From: Curvibacter gracilis ATCC BAA-807
GTDB lineage: Bacteria > Pseudomonadota > Gammaproteobacteria > Burkholderiales > Burkholderiaceae_C
Length of the DNA stretch: 60,256 nt
Direction: 5' to 3'
Assembly: GCF_000518645.1 (NCBI RefSeq)
Contig: NZ_JADZ01000034.1
Coordinates: forward strand, 1 to 60,256
Shown here: positions 53,162 through 60,256 of the stretch, piece by piece
How the letters are laid out: each line of letters starts with the position of its first letter
Numbering within the stretch: the first letter of the stretch is position 1
Notes under the pieces: model-generated
Databases searched by the model: none
Seen by the model: the letters and a program-made list of their open reading frames with translations, nothing else
Told to the model about the DNA's origin: nothing
Position numbers and translations under genes: made by a program

Positions 53162-53500
53162 GTGCATGGCCTTGCCCCTTCCTGCGACGGGCTCCTTGAC
53201 CGGGATACCGATCGGCACCTGCCAGGGGTGTTGCTGCCGACTGCTGGGCCGCGCCCGCCTGGCGTGCCAGGGCCGCCCTGGCGCCAGGTCTGGGTGCGTG
53301 CTGCGGTCACCCAGGGCACGGAGCCCCGCTCGGCGCTGGAGGTGGGCGAATGGGCCCTGGAGCCGGTGCTGGGCAATCCGCAGGAGATGGCGCTGTCCCT
53401 GACCTTGGCCGACGCCTCCTGTGTCACCTTTGTCTTGCAGGCGCACGACATGCAGGACATCGCGGCCGCGCTGCGGCGGTTGCAGCCAAGGGGCTGGTGA
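53162..53500 (+). CDS. small unrecognised protein downstream of a ModE-like box
   Basis: A 112-residue protein that I do not recognise. It begins at GTG 53162 with a perfect AAGGAG ribosome site 7 bases upstream (53149-53154), which argues that it is real. The first 45 residues are Pro/Gly-rich. The remainder looks like a small alpha/beta domain (WRQVWVRAAVTQGTEPRSAL, MALSLTLADASCVTFVL, HDMQDIAAALRRLQPRGW). No export signal. It is divergent from the DUF2325 gene and ends 20 bases from the convergent ModE-like gene. A molybdenum link is inferred from the operators only. Confidence 0.65.
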   Translation: MHGLAPSCDGLLDRDTDRHLPGVLLPTAGPRPPGVPGPPWRQVWVRAAVTQGTEPRSALEVGEWALEPVLGNPQEMALSLTLADASCVTFVLQAHDMQDIAAALRRLQPRGW

Positions 53501-53520
53501 AGCGCTGTGGACGCGGCGCT

Positions 53521-53868
53521 TCAGGGCGCCAGCAGTTTGATGAGCTTTTTCAGCTCGGCCGCGGCGGCCTGTTCGGCCGTGGCCTCGATCTGCCGGTAGC
53601 GCTGGATCAGCTCACGGCCCACTGGCGTGAGCGTGGTGCCGCCGCCCTGGCGGCCGCCCGCTGCGGTGCTCACGGCGGGTTCTTTGAGAGACCGGTTGAT
53701 CTCGTCGAGCAGCATCCAGGCCCGGCGGTAAGACATCTCCAGCTCCCGCCCGGCCGCCGAGATTGAGCCGGTGCGATCAATGGCCTCCAGCAGGCTGATC
53801 TTGCCTGGGCCCACCGCAATCTCGTCGTTGCGGCGGATGCGGAGTCTGAACTGGATCTGGGGGGGCAT
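53521..53868 (-). CDS. ModE-like winged-helix regulator, DNA-binding domain only
   Basis: Regulator of 115 residues matching the N-terminal domain of ModE: RLRIRRNDEIAVGPGKISLL, AIDRTGSISAAGRELEMSYR, RAWMLLDEINRS, and the Gly-rich wing GGRQGGGTTLTPVGRELI. Full ModE (about 260 residues) adds two Mop/TOBE molybdate-binding domains; these are absent, so it either senses through a partner or is not a direct molybdate sensor. It sits beside two ModE-box-like operators. It could also be read through from the upstream hpa operon, being in the same direction. Confidence 0.92.
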   Translation of the reverse strand: MPPQIQFRLRIRRNDEIAVGPGKISLLEAIDRTGSISAAGRELEMSYRRAWMLLDEINRSLKEPAVSTAAGGRQGGGTTLTPVGRELIQRYRQIEATAEQAAAAELKKLIKLLAP

Positions 53869-53932
53869 GGAAATATCCTAACCCATGTGCCAGGCGTGCC
53901 CGTGTCCCCCACTGGCCAGAGGCCTGCCGTGC

Positions 53933-54919
53933 TCAATCCAGCGTGATGCCCAGCGCCTTGATCAGCGGCTGCCACTTCTTGCGCTCGCTGTCGATCAGGC
54001 GGTTCATGTCGGCGGCGTCGGCCGGGCGGGCTTCCCAGCCGGCGTCGAACAGCTTCTGGCGCACGCCGGCATCGGCCATGGCTTTTTGCAGCTCGGTGCC
54101 CAGGCGCGCGTTGATCTCTTTGGGGGTGGCCGAGGGCAGCACCAGGCCTTGCCAGGTGTAGGCCTCGACCGCGGGGTGGCCCAGCTCACGCGCGGTGACC
54201 AACTGCGGCAGCTGGGGGATGCGCTCGCCCGACAGGGCCAGCAGGGGCACCACCTTGCCGGCCTTGACGGCGCTGATGCCACTGGGCAGGTCCAGCATCA
54301 TCAGCGGCACCTGGTTGCCCATGACATCCTGCAGGGCCGGGGCGCCGCCTTTGTAGGGCACGTGCAGCATCTTCACGCCGAACTCGCGCTGGAACAGCTC
54401 CAGCGCCAAGTGGTGCGGGCTGCCCTGGCCGGCGGTGGCGATGCTGAGTTCGCCCGGGCTGCGCTGCAGCGCGGCCAGCAAGGCCTTGGCGTCGGCCAGG
54501 CCAGCCTGTGGCGAGGCCACGATCAACAGGGGCGAGCGGCCCATCATGCCCACGGTGCCGAAGTCTTTGTCGGCCACATAGGGCAGCTTCTTGTAGAGCA
54601 CGGGGTTGTATACCAGCACGCCGTTGTCGGCCGACAGCATGGTGTAGCCGTCCGCTGGCGAGTGGGCCACGTTGTCGGCCGCGATGGAGGCGCCGGCCCC
54701 GGGGCGGTTGTCCACCAGGATGGGCTGGCCCAGCTGGCGCGACAACTGCGCGCCCACGGTGCGGGCCAGAAAATCGGTGCCCCCGCCGGCGGGGTAGCCC
54801 ACCACCCAGCGGATCGGCTTGCTGGGGTAGCTGCTGGGCTGGGCCTGGGCTGCGCCCAGGGCCAGCAGGCTGGCGCCGGCCAGCGCGAGGGTGATGAAAA
54901 GTCTCCGGCTTGTTGTCAT
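53933..54919 (-). CDS. Bug-type tripartite tricarboxylate transporter substrate-binding protein
   Basis: Periplasmic binding protein of 328 residues. A signal with twin arginines (MTTSRRLFITLALAGASLLA) is followed by the Bug opening YPSKPIRWVVGYPAGGGTDF and ILVDNRPGAGASIAADNVAH. It follows the succinate-semialdehyde dehydrogenase gene by 67 bases in the homoprotocatechuate operon. It may bind an aromatic acid such as 4-hydroxyphenylacetate or a pathway acid; no TctA/TctB genes are near. Confidence 0.93.
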   Translation of the reverse strand: MTTSRRLFITLALAGASLLALGAAQAQPSSYPSKPIRWVVGYPAGGGTDFLARTVGAQLSRQLGQPILVDNRPGAGASIAADNVAHSPADGYTMLSADNGVLVYNPVLYKKLPYVADKDFGTVGMMGRSPLLIVASPQAGLADAKALLAALQRSPGELSIATAGQGSPHHLALELFQREFGVKMLHVPYKGGAPALQDVMGNQVPLMMLDLPSGISAVKAGKVVPLLALSGERIPQLPQLVTARELGHPAVEAYTWQGLVLPSATPKEINARLGTELQKAMADAGVRQKLFDAGWEARPADAADMNRLIDSERKKWQPLIKALGITLD

Positions 54920-54986
54920 GGTGTCTCTCTTGTATTGAAGGGGGGTTGGAAGCAGAAAAATCAGAAAGCGGCGCTAGCCGCCGGCC

Positions 54987-56435
54987 TCAGGCCAGGCACT
55001 GGTACTTGGTGTGCAGGTACTCCTCCAGGCCCTGGCGCGCGCCTTCGCGGCCATAGCCCGACTGTTTGACGCCGCCAAAGGGCGCCACGGCGGTGGAGAT
55101 CAGGCCCGAGTTGATGCCCACCATGCCGTACTGCAGGGCGGCGCCCACACGCCAGGTGCGGGCTGAGTCGCGGGTGTAGAAATAGGCGGCCAGGCCGAAC
55201 TCGGTGTCGTTGGCCATCTGCAGGGCTTCGGCCTCGGTGTGGAAGCGGAACAGCGGGGCCACCGGGCCAAAGATCTCCTCTTGCGCCAGGCGCATGGCCG
55301 GGCTCACCCCGGTCAGGATGGTGGGCTCGTAGAAGGTGCGGCCCAGCGCATGGCGCCGGCCCCCGGTCAGCACCTGGGCGCCCCCTGCCAAGGCATCGGC
55401 CACCAGCTCTTCGACCTTGGCCAGGGCGGGCTCGTCGATCAGCGGGCCCTGGCCCACGTCGGCCTCCAGGCCGTTGCCGACCTTGAGCGCACGCACGGCC
55501 GCGGCCAGCTTGGCGGCAAAGGCGTCGTACACGCTGTCGTGCACCAGAAAGCGGTTGGCGCAGACACAGGTCTGCCCGGTGTTGCGGTACTTGGAGGCCA
55601 GGGCCCCGATCACCGCCTGGTCCAGGTCGGCGTCTTCGAACACGATGAAGGGCGCGTTGCCGCCCAGCTCCAATGACAGCTTCTTGAGCGTGGGCGCGCA
55701 CTGGGCGGCCAGCAGCCGGCCCACCTCGGTCGAGCCGGTGAAGGTCAGCTTGCGCACCAGCGGGCTGGCGGTCAGCTCGGCCCCGATGGGGCGGGCGCCG
55801 CCCGTGAGCACGTTGAACACCCCGGCCGGCACCCCGGCGCGCTGGGCCAGTTCGGCCATGGCCAGGGCGCTCAGCGGGGTCTGGGTGGCGGGCTTGACGA
55901 TGATGCTGCAGCCCGCGGCCAGGGCCGGGGCCACCTTGCGCGTGATCATGGCGGCCGGGAAGTTCCAGGGCGTGATGGCGGCGCACACGCCCACCGGCTC
56001 GCGCGTGACCAGCAGGCGCTTGTCGGGCCAGGGCGAGGGGATGATCTCGCCATAAACGCGCCGCGCCTCTTCGGCATACCACTCGATGTACGAGGCCGCG
56101 TAGGCGATCTCGCCACGCGCCTCGGCCAGGGGCTTGCCTTGCTCGCAGGTCATCAGCAGGGCCAGGTCGTCCTGGTGCTGCAGCATCAGCTCGAACCAGC
56201 GGCGCAGGATGCGGGCGCGGTCTTCGGCGGTGCGCTCTTTCCAGAGCAGGTAGGCGGCCTGGGCCGATGCGATGGCTTCGCGGGTCTGCTCGGCGCCCAC
56301 ATCGGGGATGTGGGCGATCAGCTCGCCCGTGGCCGGGTTGTGCACGGGCAGGGTGGCGCCGCTGTGGGCGGCCACCCAGTGGCCGTTGATGAGATTGGCC
56401 TGCTTCAGCAGGCTGGGGTCTTGCAGGGTCAGCAT
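54987..56435 (-). CDS. gabD: succinate-semialdehyde dehydrogenase of the homoprotocatechuate operon
   Basis: Aldehyde dehydrogenase of 482 residues. Starts QDPSLLKQANLINGHWVAA like GabD. Cofactor site GVCAAITPWNFPAAMITRKV, glutamate in LSLELGGNAPFIVFEDADLD, catalytic cysteine in GQTCVCANRFLVHD, and the end FGGVKQSGYGREGARQGLEEY. ATG 56435 lies 12 bases after the HpaI stop, so it is in the operon. HpaI yields succinic semialdehyde, which this enzyme would oxidise to succinate. Confidence 0.92.
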   Translation of the reverse strand: MLTLQDPSLLKQANLINGHWVAAHSGATLPVHNPATGELIAHIPDVGAEQTREAIASAQAAYLLWKERTAEDRARILRRWFELMLQHQDDLALLMTCEQGKPLAEARGEIAYAASYIEWYAEEARRVYGEIIPSPWPDKRLLVTREPVGVCAAITPWNFPAAMITRKVAPALAAGCSIIVKPATQTPLSALAMAELAQRAGVPAGVFNVLTGGARPIGAELTASPLVRKLTFTGSTEVGRLLAAQCAPTLKKLSLELGGNAPFIVFEDADLDQAVIGALASKYRNTGQTCVCANRFLVHDSVYDAFAAKLAAAVRALKVGNGLEADVGQGPLIDEPALAKVEELVADALAGGAQVLTGGRRHALGRTFYEPTILTGVSPAMRLAQEEIFGPVAPLFRFHTEAEALQMANDTEFGLAAYFYTRDSARTWRVGAALQYGMVGINSGLISTAVAPFGGVKQSGYGREGARQGLEEYLHTKYQCLA

Positions 56436-56446
56436 GGTGGGGTGGT

Positions 56447-57265
56447 TCAGTAGGGGCTGCTGCCGGCCGGCGCGGCAGCCGAGGTGGTTCCGGTGGCGGG
56501 TTTGAAGCTGCGGGCCAGGGCGGTGGCGGCGCCCACCAGCAAGGTGGTGTCCACGCCCACGGCCACAAATTGCGCACCGGCGGCCAGGTAGTGGCGGGCC
56601 TGCACCGGGTCGGCCATCAAAATGCCGGCCGCCTTGCCGGCGGCGCGCACGGTGGCAATGCCCTCGGTGATGGCCTGTTGAACGGCGGGGTGGTTGGCCT
56701 GGCCGCGGTAGCCCATCGAGGCCGACAGGTCGGCCGGGCCGAAGAACACGCCGTCCACGCCTTCCACCTGGGCGATCCCGGCCAGGTGGCTCAAGGCTTC
56801 GGTGGTTTCGGCCTGTACCAGCAGGCACATCTCGTCGTCGGCCTGGTGCACGTACTGGGGCACCTGGTTCCAGCGCGAGGCACGCGCCAGGGCCGCGCCC
56901 ATGCCGCGCACCCCGGCCGGGGCATAGCGCATGGCGCGCACCATCTGGCGCGCCTGCTCGGCGCTGTCGATCATGGGCACCAGCAGGGTCTGGGCGCCCA
57001 CATCGAGGTACTGCTTGACCAGGGCGGTGCGGCCCTCCACCGGGCGCACCACCGGGTGCACGGGGTAGGGCGCCACGGCGCGCAGCTGCGACAGCACGGT
57101 GCGCACATCGTTGGGGCCGTGCTCGGCATCCAGCAGCAGCCAGTCAAAGCCGCAGCCGGCCAGGGCCTCGGCCACGTTGTCGTCGGCCAGGCCGACCCAC
57201 AGGCCGATCTGGGTCTGGCCCTGTTGCAGGGCACGCTTGAACAGGTTGGGGCTCAGGGCTTGCAT
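56447..57265 (-). CDS. hpaI: 4-hydroxy-2-oxoheptanedioate aldolase (HpaI)
   Basis: Class II aldolase of about 272 residues. It splits 4-hydroxy-2-oxoheptanedioate into pyruvate and succinic semialdehyde. Diagnostic blocks are [35 protein letters not shown], the arginine region [46 protein letters not shown] and [15 protein letters not shown], closely following E. coli HpaI. A GTG at 57277 overlaps the HpaH stop and is an alternative start giving four more residues. It is coupled to HpaH and followed by the semialdehyde dehydrogenase. Confidence 0.95.
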   Translation of the reverse strand: MQALSPNLFKRALQQGQTQIGLWVGLADDNVAEALAGCGFDWLLLDAEHGPNDVRTVLSQLRAVAPYPVHPVVRPVEGRTALVKQYLDVGAQTLLVPMIDSAEQARQMVRAMRYAPAGVRGMGAALARASRWNQVPQYVHQADDEMCLLVQAETTEALSHLAGIAQVEGVDGVFFGPADLSASMGYRGQANHPAVQQAITEGIATVRAAGKAAGILMADPVQARHYLAAGAQFVAVGVDTTLLVGAATALARSFKPATGTTSAAAPAGSSPY

Positions 57266-57273
57266 CGGGGGCC

Positions 57274-58077
57274 TCACACAAAGCGGAAGGACACCGAGCC
57301 CAGCGGCCCGTAGTCGGCATGAAACGCGTCGCCGGCCTTGGCCGGTGTGGGCCGGGTGAACGAGCCCGCCAGCACCACATCGCCCGCATTGAGCTGCTCG
57401 CCATGCGGCGCGATCTTGTTGGCCAGCCAGGCCACACCGGTGGCGGGGTGGTTCAGCACGGCGGCGGCCAGGCCGGTCTCCTCGATCACGCCGTTCTTGT
57501 GCAGCAGGGCGCCCACCCAGCGCAGGTCCACATCCATCGGCTTGATGGGGCGGCCGCCCAGCACCACGCCCGCGTTGGCGGCAAAGTCGGAGATGGTGTC
57601 GAACACCTTGCGCGGGGCGCCGCTTTCGCGGTCGAACTGCTCGATGCGGGCATCGATGATCTCGATGGCGGGCACCACGTAGTCGGTCGCCGACAGCACC
57701 TCGAACAACGTCACCTCAGGGCCTTTCAGGGGTTTGCCGAGGATGAAGGCCAGCTCCACCTCCACCCGTGGCGCAATGAAGCGCGCGGCCGGGATGTCGG
57801 TGCCGTTGTCAAAGAACATGTCGTCCATCAAGGGCGCGTAGTCGGGCTCGGTGATCTGGCTGGCCAGCTGCATGGCGCGCGAGGTCAGGCCGATCTTGCG
57901 GCCCTTGATGCGGCGGCCATCGGCCTGTTCGAGCTTGACCCACTCGCGCTGGATGGCGTAGCCGTCGGCGATCGTCATCTCGGGGTGGCGGGCCGAGAAG
58001 TGGCGCAGCGGGGTGCGCGCCTTGCGGGCGTGGTAGAGCTCCTGGGCCAGGGCTTCCAGGGTGGATTGGGGCAGCAT
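57274..58077 (-). CDS. hpaH: 2-oxo-hept-4-ene-1,7-dioate hydratase (HpaH)
   Basis: Hydratase of 267 residues, the same length as E. coli HpaH. It adds water to 2-oxo-hept-4-ene-1,7-dioate before the HpaI step. Seen are [34 protein letters not shown], the metal-binding region [18 protein letters not shown] and [17 protein letters not shown] 58077 follows the HpaD stop by 32 bases with AGGAAG upstream. Its end touches the HpaI start. Confidence 0.95.
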   Translation of the reverse strand: MLPQSTLEALAQELYHARKARTPLRHFSARHPEMTIADGYAIQREWVKLEQADGRRIKGRKIGLTSRAMQLASQITEPDYAPLMDDMFFDNGTDIPAARFIAPRVEVELAFILGKPLKGPEVTLFEVLSATDYVVPAIEIIDARIEQFDRESGAPRKVFDTISDFAANAGVVLGGRPIKPMDVDLRWVGALLHKNGVIEETGLAAAVLNHPATGVAWLANKIAPHGEQLNAGDVVLAGSFTRPTPAKAGDAFHADYGPLGSVSFRFV

Positions 58078-58109
58078 GGGGTGGCTTCCTTGTGGGTTTC
58101 TTGTGGGGT

Positions 58110-58985
58110 TCAGGCCGCTGTTGAGGCCGTCAGGGGCTGCACCGGGAAGATGGCGTTGATCTGCCCCGTGCCCGAACTCGGGAAGAACGGGGTCACCACC
58201 TCGGCGCCGGCGCTGTAGGCATCCCAGCCCAGGGCGCCCAGCAGCATGGCGGTGTCGTGCATGAAACCTTCGCCGTGGCCCTTGTCGGCGTACTCGGGCA
58301 GCAGGGCGCAGAAGGTCTTCCAGTCGCCCTTCTTCCACATCTCGACCACGTGGTGGTCGAACTCTTCAAGGTAGGGGCTCCACATCTTGTGCATGAACTC
58401 TTCGGCCACCCCGTTCTGGGCAAAGCGGTGGCTCAGCGAGCCGCTGGCAAAAAAGGCCACCTTGCCGTCGTAGTCGCGCTCCACGGCTTCGCGCAGGGCG
58501 CGGCCCAGGCGGGCGCTGTCGGCCAGGTTGTGCACCGTGCACAGGGCCGACACCGACACCACCTTGAAGTGGCGGTCGGGGTTCATGTAGCGCATCGGCA
58601 CCAGGGTGCCGTACTCCAGGTTCAGCGTGGTGTCGGGGTGGGCGCGGGTGGGCACGCCGGCCGCCGTGGCGGCGCGGGCCAGCAGATCACCCAGGGCCGG
58701 GTTGCCGTCGTACTCGTACGGCATGTTCTTGATGAAGTGCGGCAGCTCGTTGCTGGTGTAGATGCCCTTGAAGTGCGCCGCGTTGTTGATGTGGTAGCCC
58801 GAGTTGACCAACCAGTGGGTGTCGAACACCACGATGGTGTCCACGCCCAGCGCGCGGCAGCGGCGGCCGATTTCGTGGTGGCCATCGATGGCGGCCTGGC
58901 GGCAGCCCTTGTGCGGGCCGTCCAGCTCGCTGAGGTACATCGAGGGGACGTGGGTGATCTTGGCGGCAAGCGCGAGTTGGCCCAT
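58110..58985 (-). CDS. hpaD: 3,4-dihydroxyphenylacetate 2,3-dioxygenase (HpaD)
   Basis: Extradiol ring-cleavage dioxygenase of 291 residues (E. coli HpaD is about 283). It opens homoprotocatechuate to 5-carboxymethyl-2-hydroxymuconate semialdehyde. Blocks: [20 protein letters not shown] with the first metal/active-site histidines, [16 protein letters not shown], then [15 protein letters not shown] and a catalytic region ending [10 protein letters not shown]. Class III LigB-type fold using ferrous iron. ATG 58985 has AAAGGAG upstream. It lies between HpaE and HpaH. Confidence 0.95.
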   Translation of the reverse strand: MGQLALAAKITHVPSMYLSELDGPHKGCRQAAIDGHHEIGRRCRALGVDTIVVFDTHWLVNSGYHINNAAHFKGIYTSNELPHFIKNMPYEYDGNPALGDLLARAATAAGVPTRAHPDTTLNLEYGTLVPMRYMNPDRHFKVVSVSALCTVHNLADSARLGRALREAVERDYDGKVAFFASGSLSHRFAQNGVAEEFMHKMWSPYLEEFDHHVVEMWKKGDWKTFCALLPEYADKGHGEGFMHDTAMLLGALGWDAYSAGAEVVTPFFPSSGTGQINAIFPVQPLTASTAA

Positions 58986-59140
58986 GGTTGACTCCTTTGG
59001 TTGTGTCTTGTGTCGGGGGCGATGAAAGGAAAAGTGATGACGCCGAGCTTCATCGGCGGCGTCTGCTCGCCCCTGGTTCCGAAGGCTGCGGAGCAAGCCA
59101 TGCCAGCAGACACCGTGGAGCGGGCTTGGCCCGGCCACGG

Positions 59141-59190
59141 GTGTCGTCCCCCTCCGGGGGAAGGCGCCGCAGGCGACTCAGGGGGGAGAA
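59141..59190. repeat. Comamonadaceae-type intergenic repeat with hairpins
   Basis: Located in the 207-base gap between HpaE and HpaD. It contains CCCCC-TCC-GGGGG (59148-59160), then AAGGCGCCGCAGGCGACTCA and a G-run (59181-59186). I recall very similar sequences scattered between genes in Acidovorax, Variovorax and Polaromonas. Each half can fold. It may act as an mRNA processing or attenuating element within the operon. Confidence 0.5.
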
Positions 59191-59192
59191 CA

Positions 59193-60256
59193 TCAAACTC
59201 CCCAGTGCGGGATGTGGTGGGCGCCCAGCGAGACCGCCACGTTCTTCGGTTCGCAGAAGACTTCGTAGCTCCAGGTGCCGCCCTCGCGCCCGGTGCCGCT
59301 GGCCTTGGTGCCGCCAAAGGGCTGGCGCAGGTCGCGCACGTTCTGGCTGTTGACAAAGCACATGCCGGCCTCGATGGCGGCGGCCATGCGGTGGGCGCGG
59401 CCCAGGTTCTCGGTCCACACGTAGCTGGAGAGGCCGTACTGCGTGTCGTTGGCGATGCGGATGGCGTCGGCCTCGTCCTCGAAGGGGATCAGGCAGGCCA
59501 CGGGGCCGAAGATCTCGTCCTGGGCGATCTTCATGCGGTTGTCCACGTCGGCGAACACGGTGGGCCACACGTAGTTGCCGCGCTGCACGCGCTCGGGCAG
59601 CGCGGCCGCGTAGGCGGGGCGGTCCAGGCCACCGCACAGCAGCGTGGCGCCTTCCTTGGGGCCCAGCTCGATGTAGCTGCGCACCTTGGCCAGGTGGGCC
59701 TGGCTGATCATGGGGCCCACGATGGTCTTCTCGTCCAGCGGGTCGCCCACGGTGATGCGGCGGGCGCGCTCGGCAAACTTGGCGGCAAAGTCGGCGTAGA
59801 TGGACTTTTGCACCAGGATGCGGCTGCCGGCGGTGCAGCGCTCGCCGTTGTTGCTGAAGATCATGAACACGGCGGCGTCGAGGGCGCGATCCAGGTCGGC
59901 GTCGGCAAAGATCACGAAGGGGCTCTTGCCGCCCAGCTCCATGCTGAACTTTTTGAGGCCCGCGCTTTGCACGATGCGGTTGCCGGTGGCGGTGGAGCCG
60001 GTGAAGCTGATGGCGCGCACATCGGGGTGGCTGCACAGGGGTTCGCCGGCCTGCTTGCCGTAGCCGTGCACGATGTTGAGCACGCCGGCGGGGATGCCGG
60101 CCTCCAGGGCCAGCTCGCCCAAGCGGGCCGCCGACAGGGGCGAGAGCTCGCTCATCTTGAGCACGGCGGTGTTGCCGAAGGCCAGGCAGGGGGCCACCTT
60201 CCAGGTGGCGGTCATGAAGGGCACGTTCCAGGGGCTGATGAGGGCGCACACGCCCA
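59193..60256 (-). CDS. hpaE: 5-carboxymethyl-2-hydroxymuconate semialdehyde dehydrogenase (HpaE), partial
   Basis: Aldehyde dehydrogenase running off the right end; the C-terminal 350 or so residues are present. It has ISPWNVPFMTATWKVAPCLA, ISFTGSTATGNRIVQSA, the glutamate in FSMELGGKSPFVIFADAD, catalytic cysteine in NNGERCTAGSRILVQ, and the end FGGTKASGTGREGGTWSYE. NNGERC and the C-terminus PHWGV fit HpaE. It oxidises the HpaD product to the corresponding acid. The start lies outside the window. Confidence 0.93.
   Translation of the reverse strand, partial: GVCALISPWNVPFMTATWKVAPCLAFGNTAVLKMSELSPLSAARLGELALEAGIPAGVLNIVHGYGKQAGEPLCSHPDVRAISFTGSTATGNRIVQSAGLKKFSMELGGKSPFVIFADADLDRALDAAVFMIFSNNGERCTAGSRILVQKSIYADFAAKFAERARRITVGDPLDEKTIVGPMISQAHLAKVRSYIELGPKEGATLLCGGLDRPAYAAALPERVQRGNYVWPTVFADVDNRMKIAQDEIFGPVACLIPFEDEADAIRIANDTQYGLSSYVWTENLGRAHRMAAAIEAGMCFVNSQNVRDLRQPFGGTKASGTGREGGTWSYEVFCEPKNVAVSLGAHHIPHWGV

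Overview
The window is about 60 kb of high-GC DNA, densely packed with catabolic operons. It looks like the chromosome of a free-living betaproteobacterium of the order Burkholderiales, most likely Comamonadaceae. The reasons are gene content (two Bug-type tricarboxylate-transporter binding proteins, an IorAB molybdenum hydroxylase, a HiPIP, a homoprotocatechuate meta-cleavage cluster, many LysR/Lrp/GntR regulators) and a Comamonadaceae-style intergenic repeat near 59.15 kb. No rRNA, tRNA, CRISPR array, complete insertion sequence or phage gene was recognised. The first 187 bases hold no convincing gene.

Layout. (1) 0.2-7.9 kb: a FadR-type GntR regulator divergent from a sugar-acid operon: a polar-amino-acid-type ABC transporter, a zinc dehydrogenase, a tagaturonate/fructuronate-type reductase and a full-length altronate dehydratase. 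The best-fitting pathway is hexonate -> tagaturonate -> altronate -> KDG. (2) 8.0-10.7 kb: a two-subunit Tat-exported molybdenum hydroxylase. (3) 10.9-14.0 kb: a saccharopine-dehydrogenase-like enzyme, a DadA-like oxidase and an Lrp regulator, probably amino-acid (lysine-type) catabolism. (4) 14-22 kb: LysR/MFS pair, a small repeat-bearing protein, a TorF-type porin and a 1268-residue SARP-type regulator. (5) 22-25.3 kb: LysR, a tartrate-dehydrogenase-like enzyme and a Bug protein. (6) 25.4-32 kb: a mosaic of small genes (HiPIP, DUF1566, DUF4405-like membrane protein, FliD-like orphan, HAD/cupin pair, Gre-like factor, SRPBCC protein), ending in a lower-GC patch with two unrecognised genes.

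(7) 32-50.7 kb: a large nitrogen-compound catabolic region. It has an HcnABC-like three-subunit dehydrogenase, an Lrp regulator, a class III aminotransferase, a GhrA-like 2-hydroxyacid dehydrogenase, a double-GNAT protein, an aldehyde dehydrogenase, a type II haloacid-dehalogenase-like protein, a PuuB/OrdL-like FAD oxidase, a complete Dpp/Opp-type ABC transporter with both ATPases fused, a second tartrate-dehydrogenase-like enzyme and a succinate-semialdehyde dehydrogenase. Together these could import an amine, opine or peptide-like compound, deaminate it and oxidise the resulting aldehyde to a central metabolite.

(8) 50.7-53.9 kb: a MipA-like outer-membrane protein, then a DUF2325 coiled-coil protein divergent from a small unknown protein. 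Two sites resembling the E. coli ModE operator lie between these two genes, each over a predicted -10 element, and a single-domain ModE-like regulator is encoded next door. This candidate molybdate-responsive module is the most interesting item in the window. (9) 53.9-60.3 kb: a minus-strand homoprotocatechuate degradation operon (HpaE partial, HpaD, HpaH, HpaI, succinate-semialdehyde dehydrogenase and a Bug protein). The isomerase/decarboxylase (HpaF/HpaG) steps are not in view and would be sought beyond the right edge.
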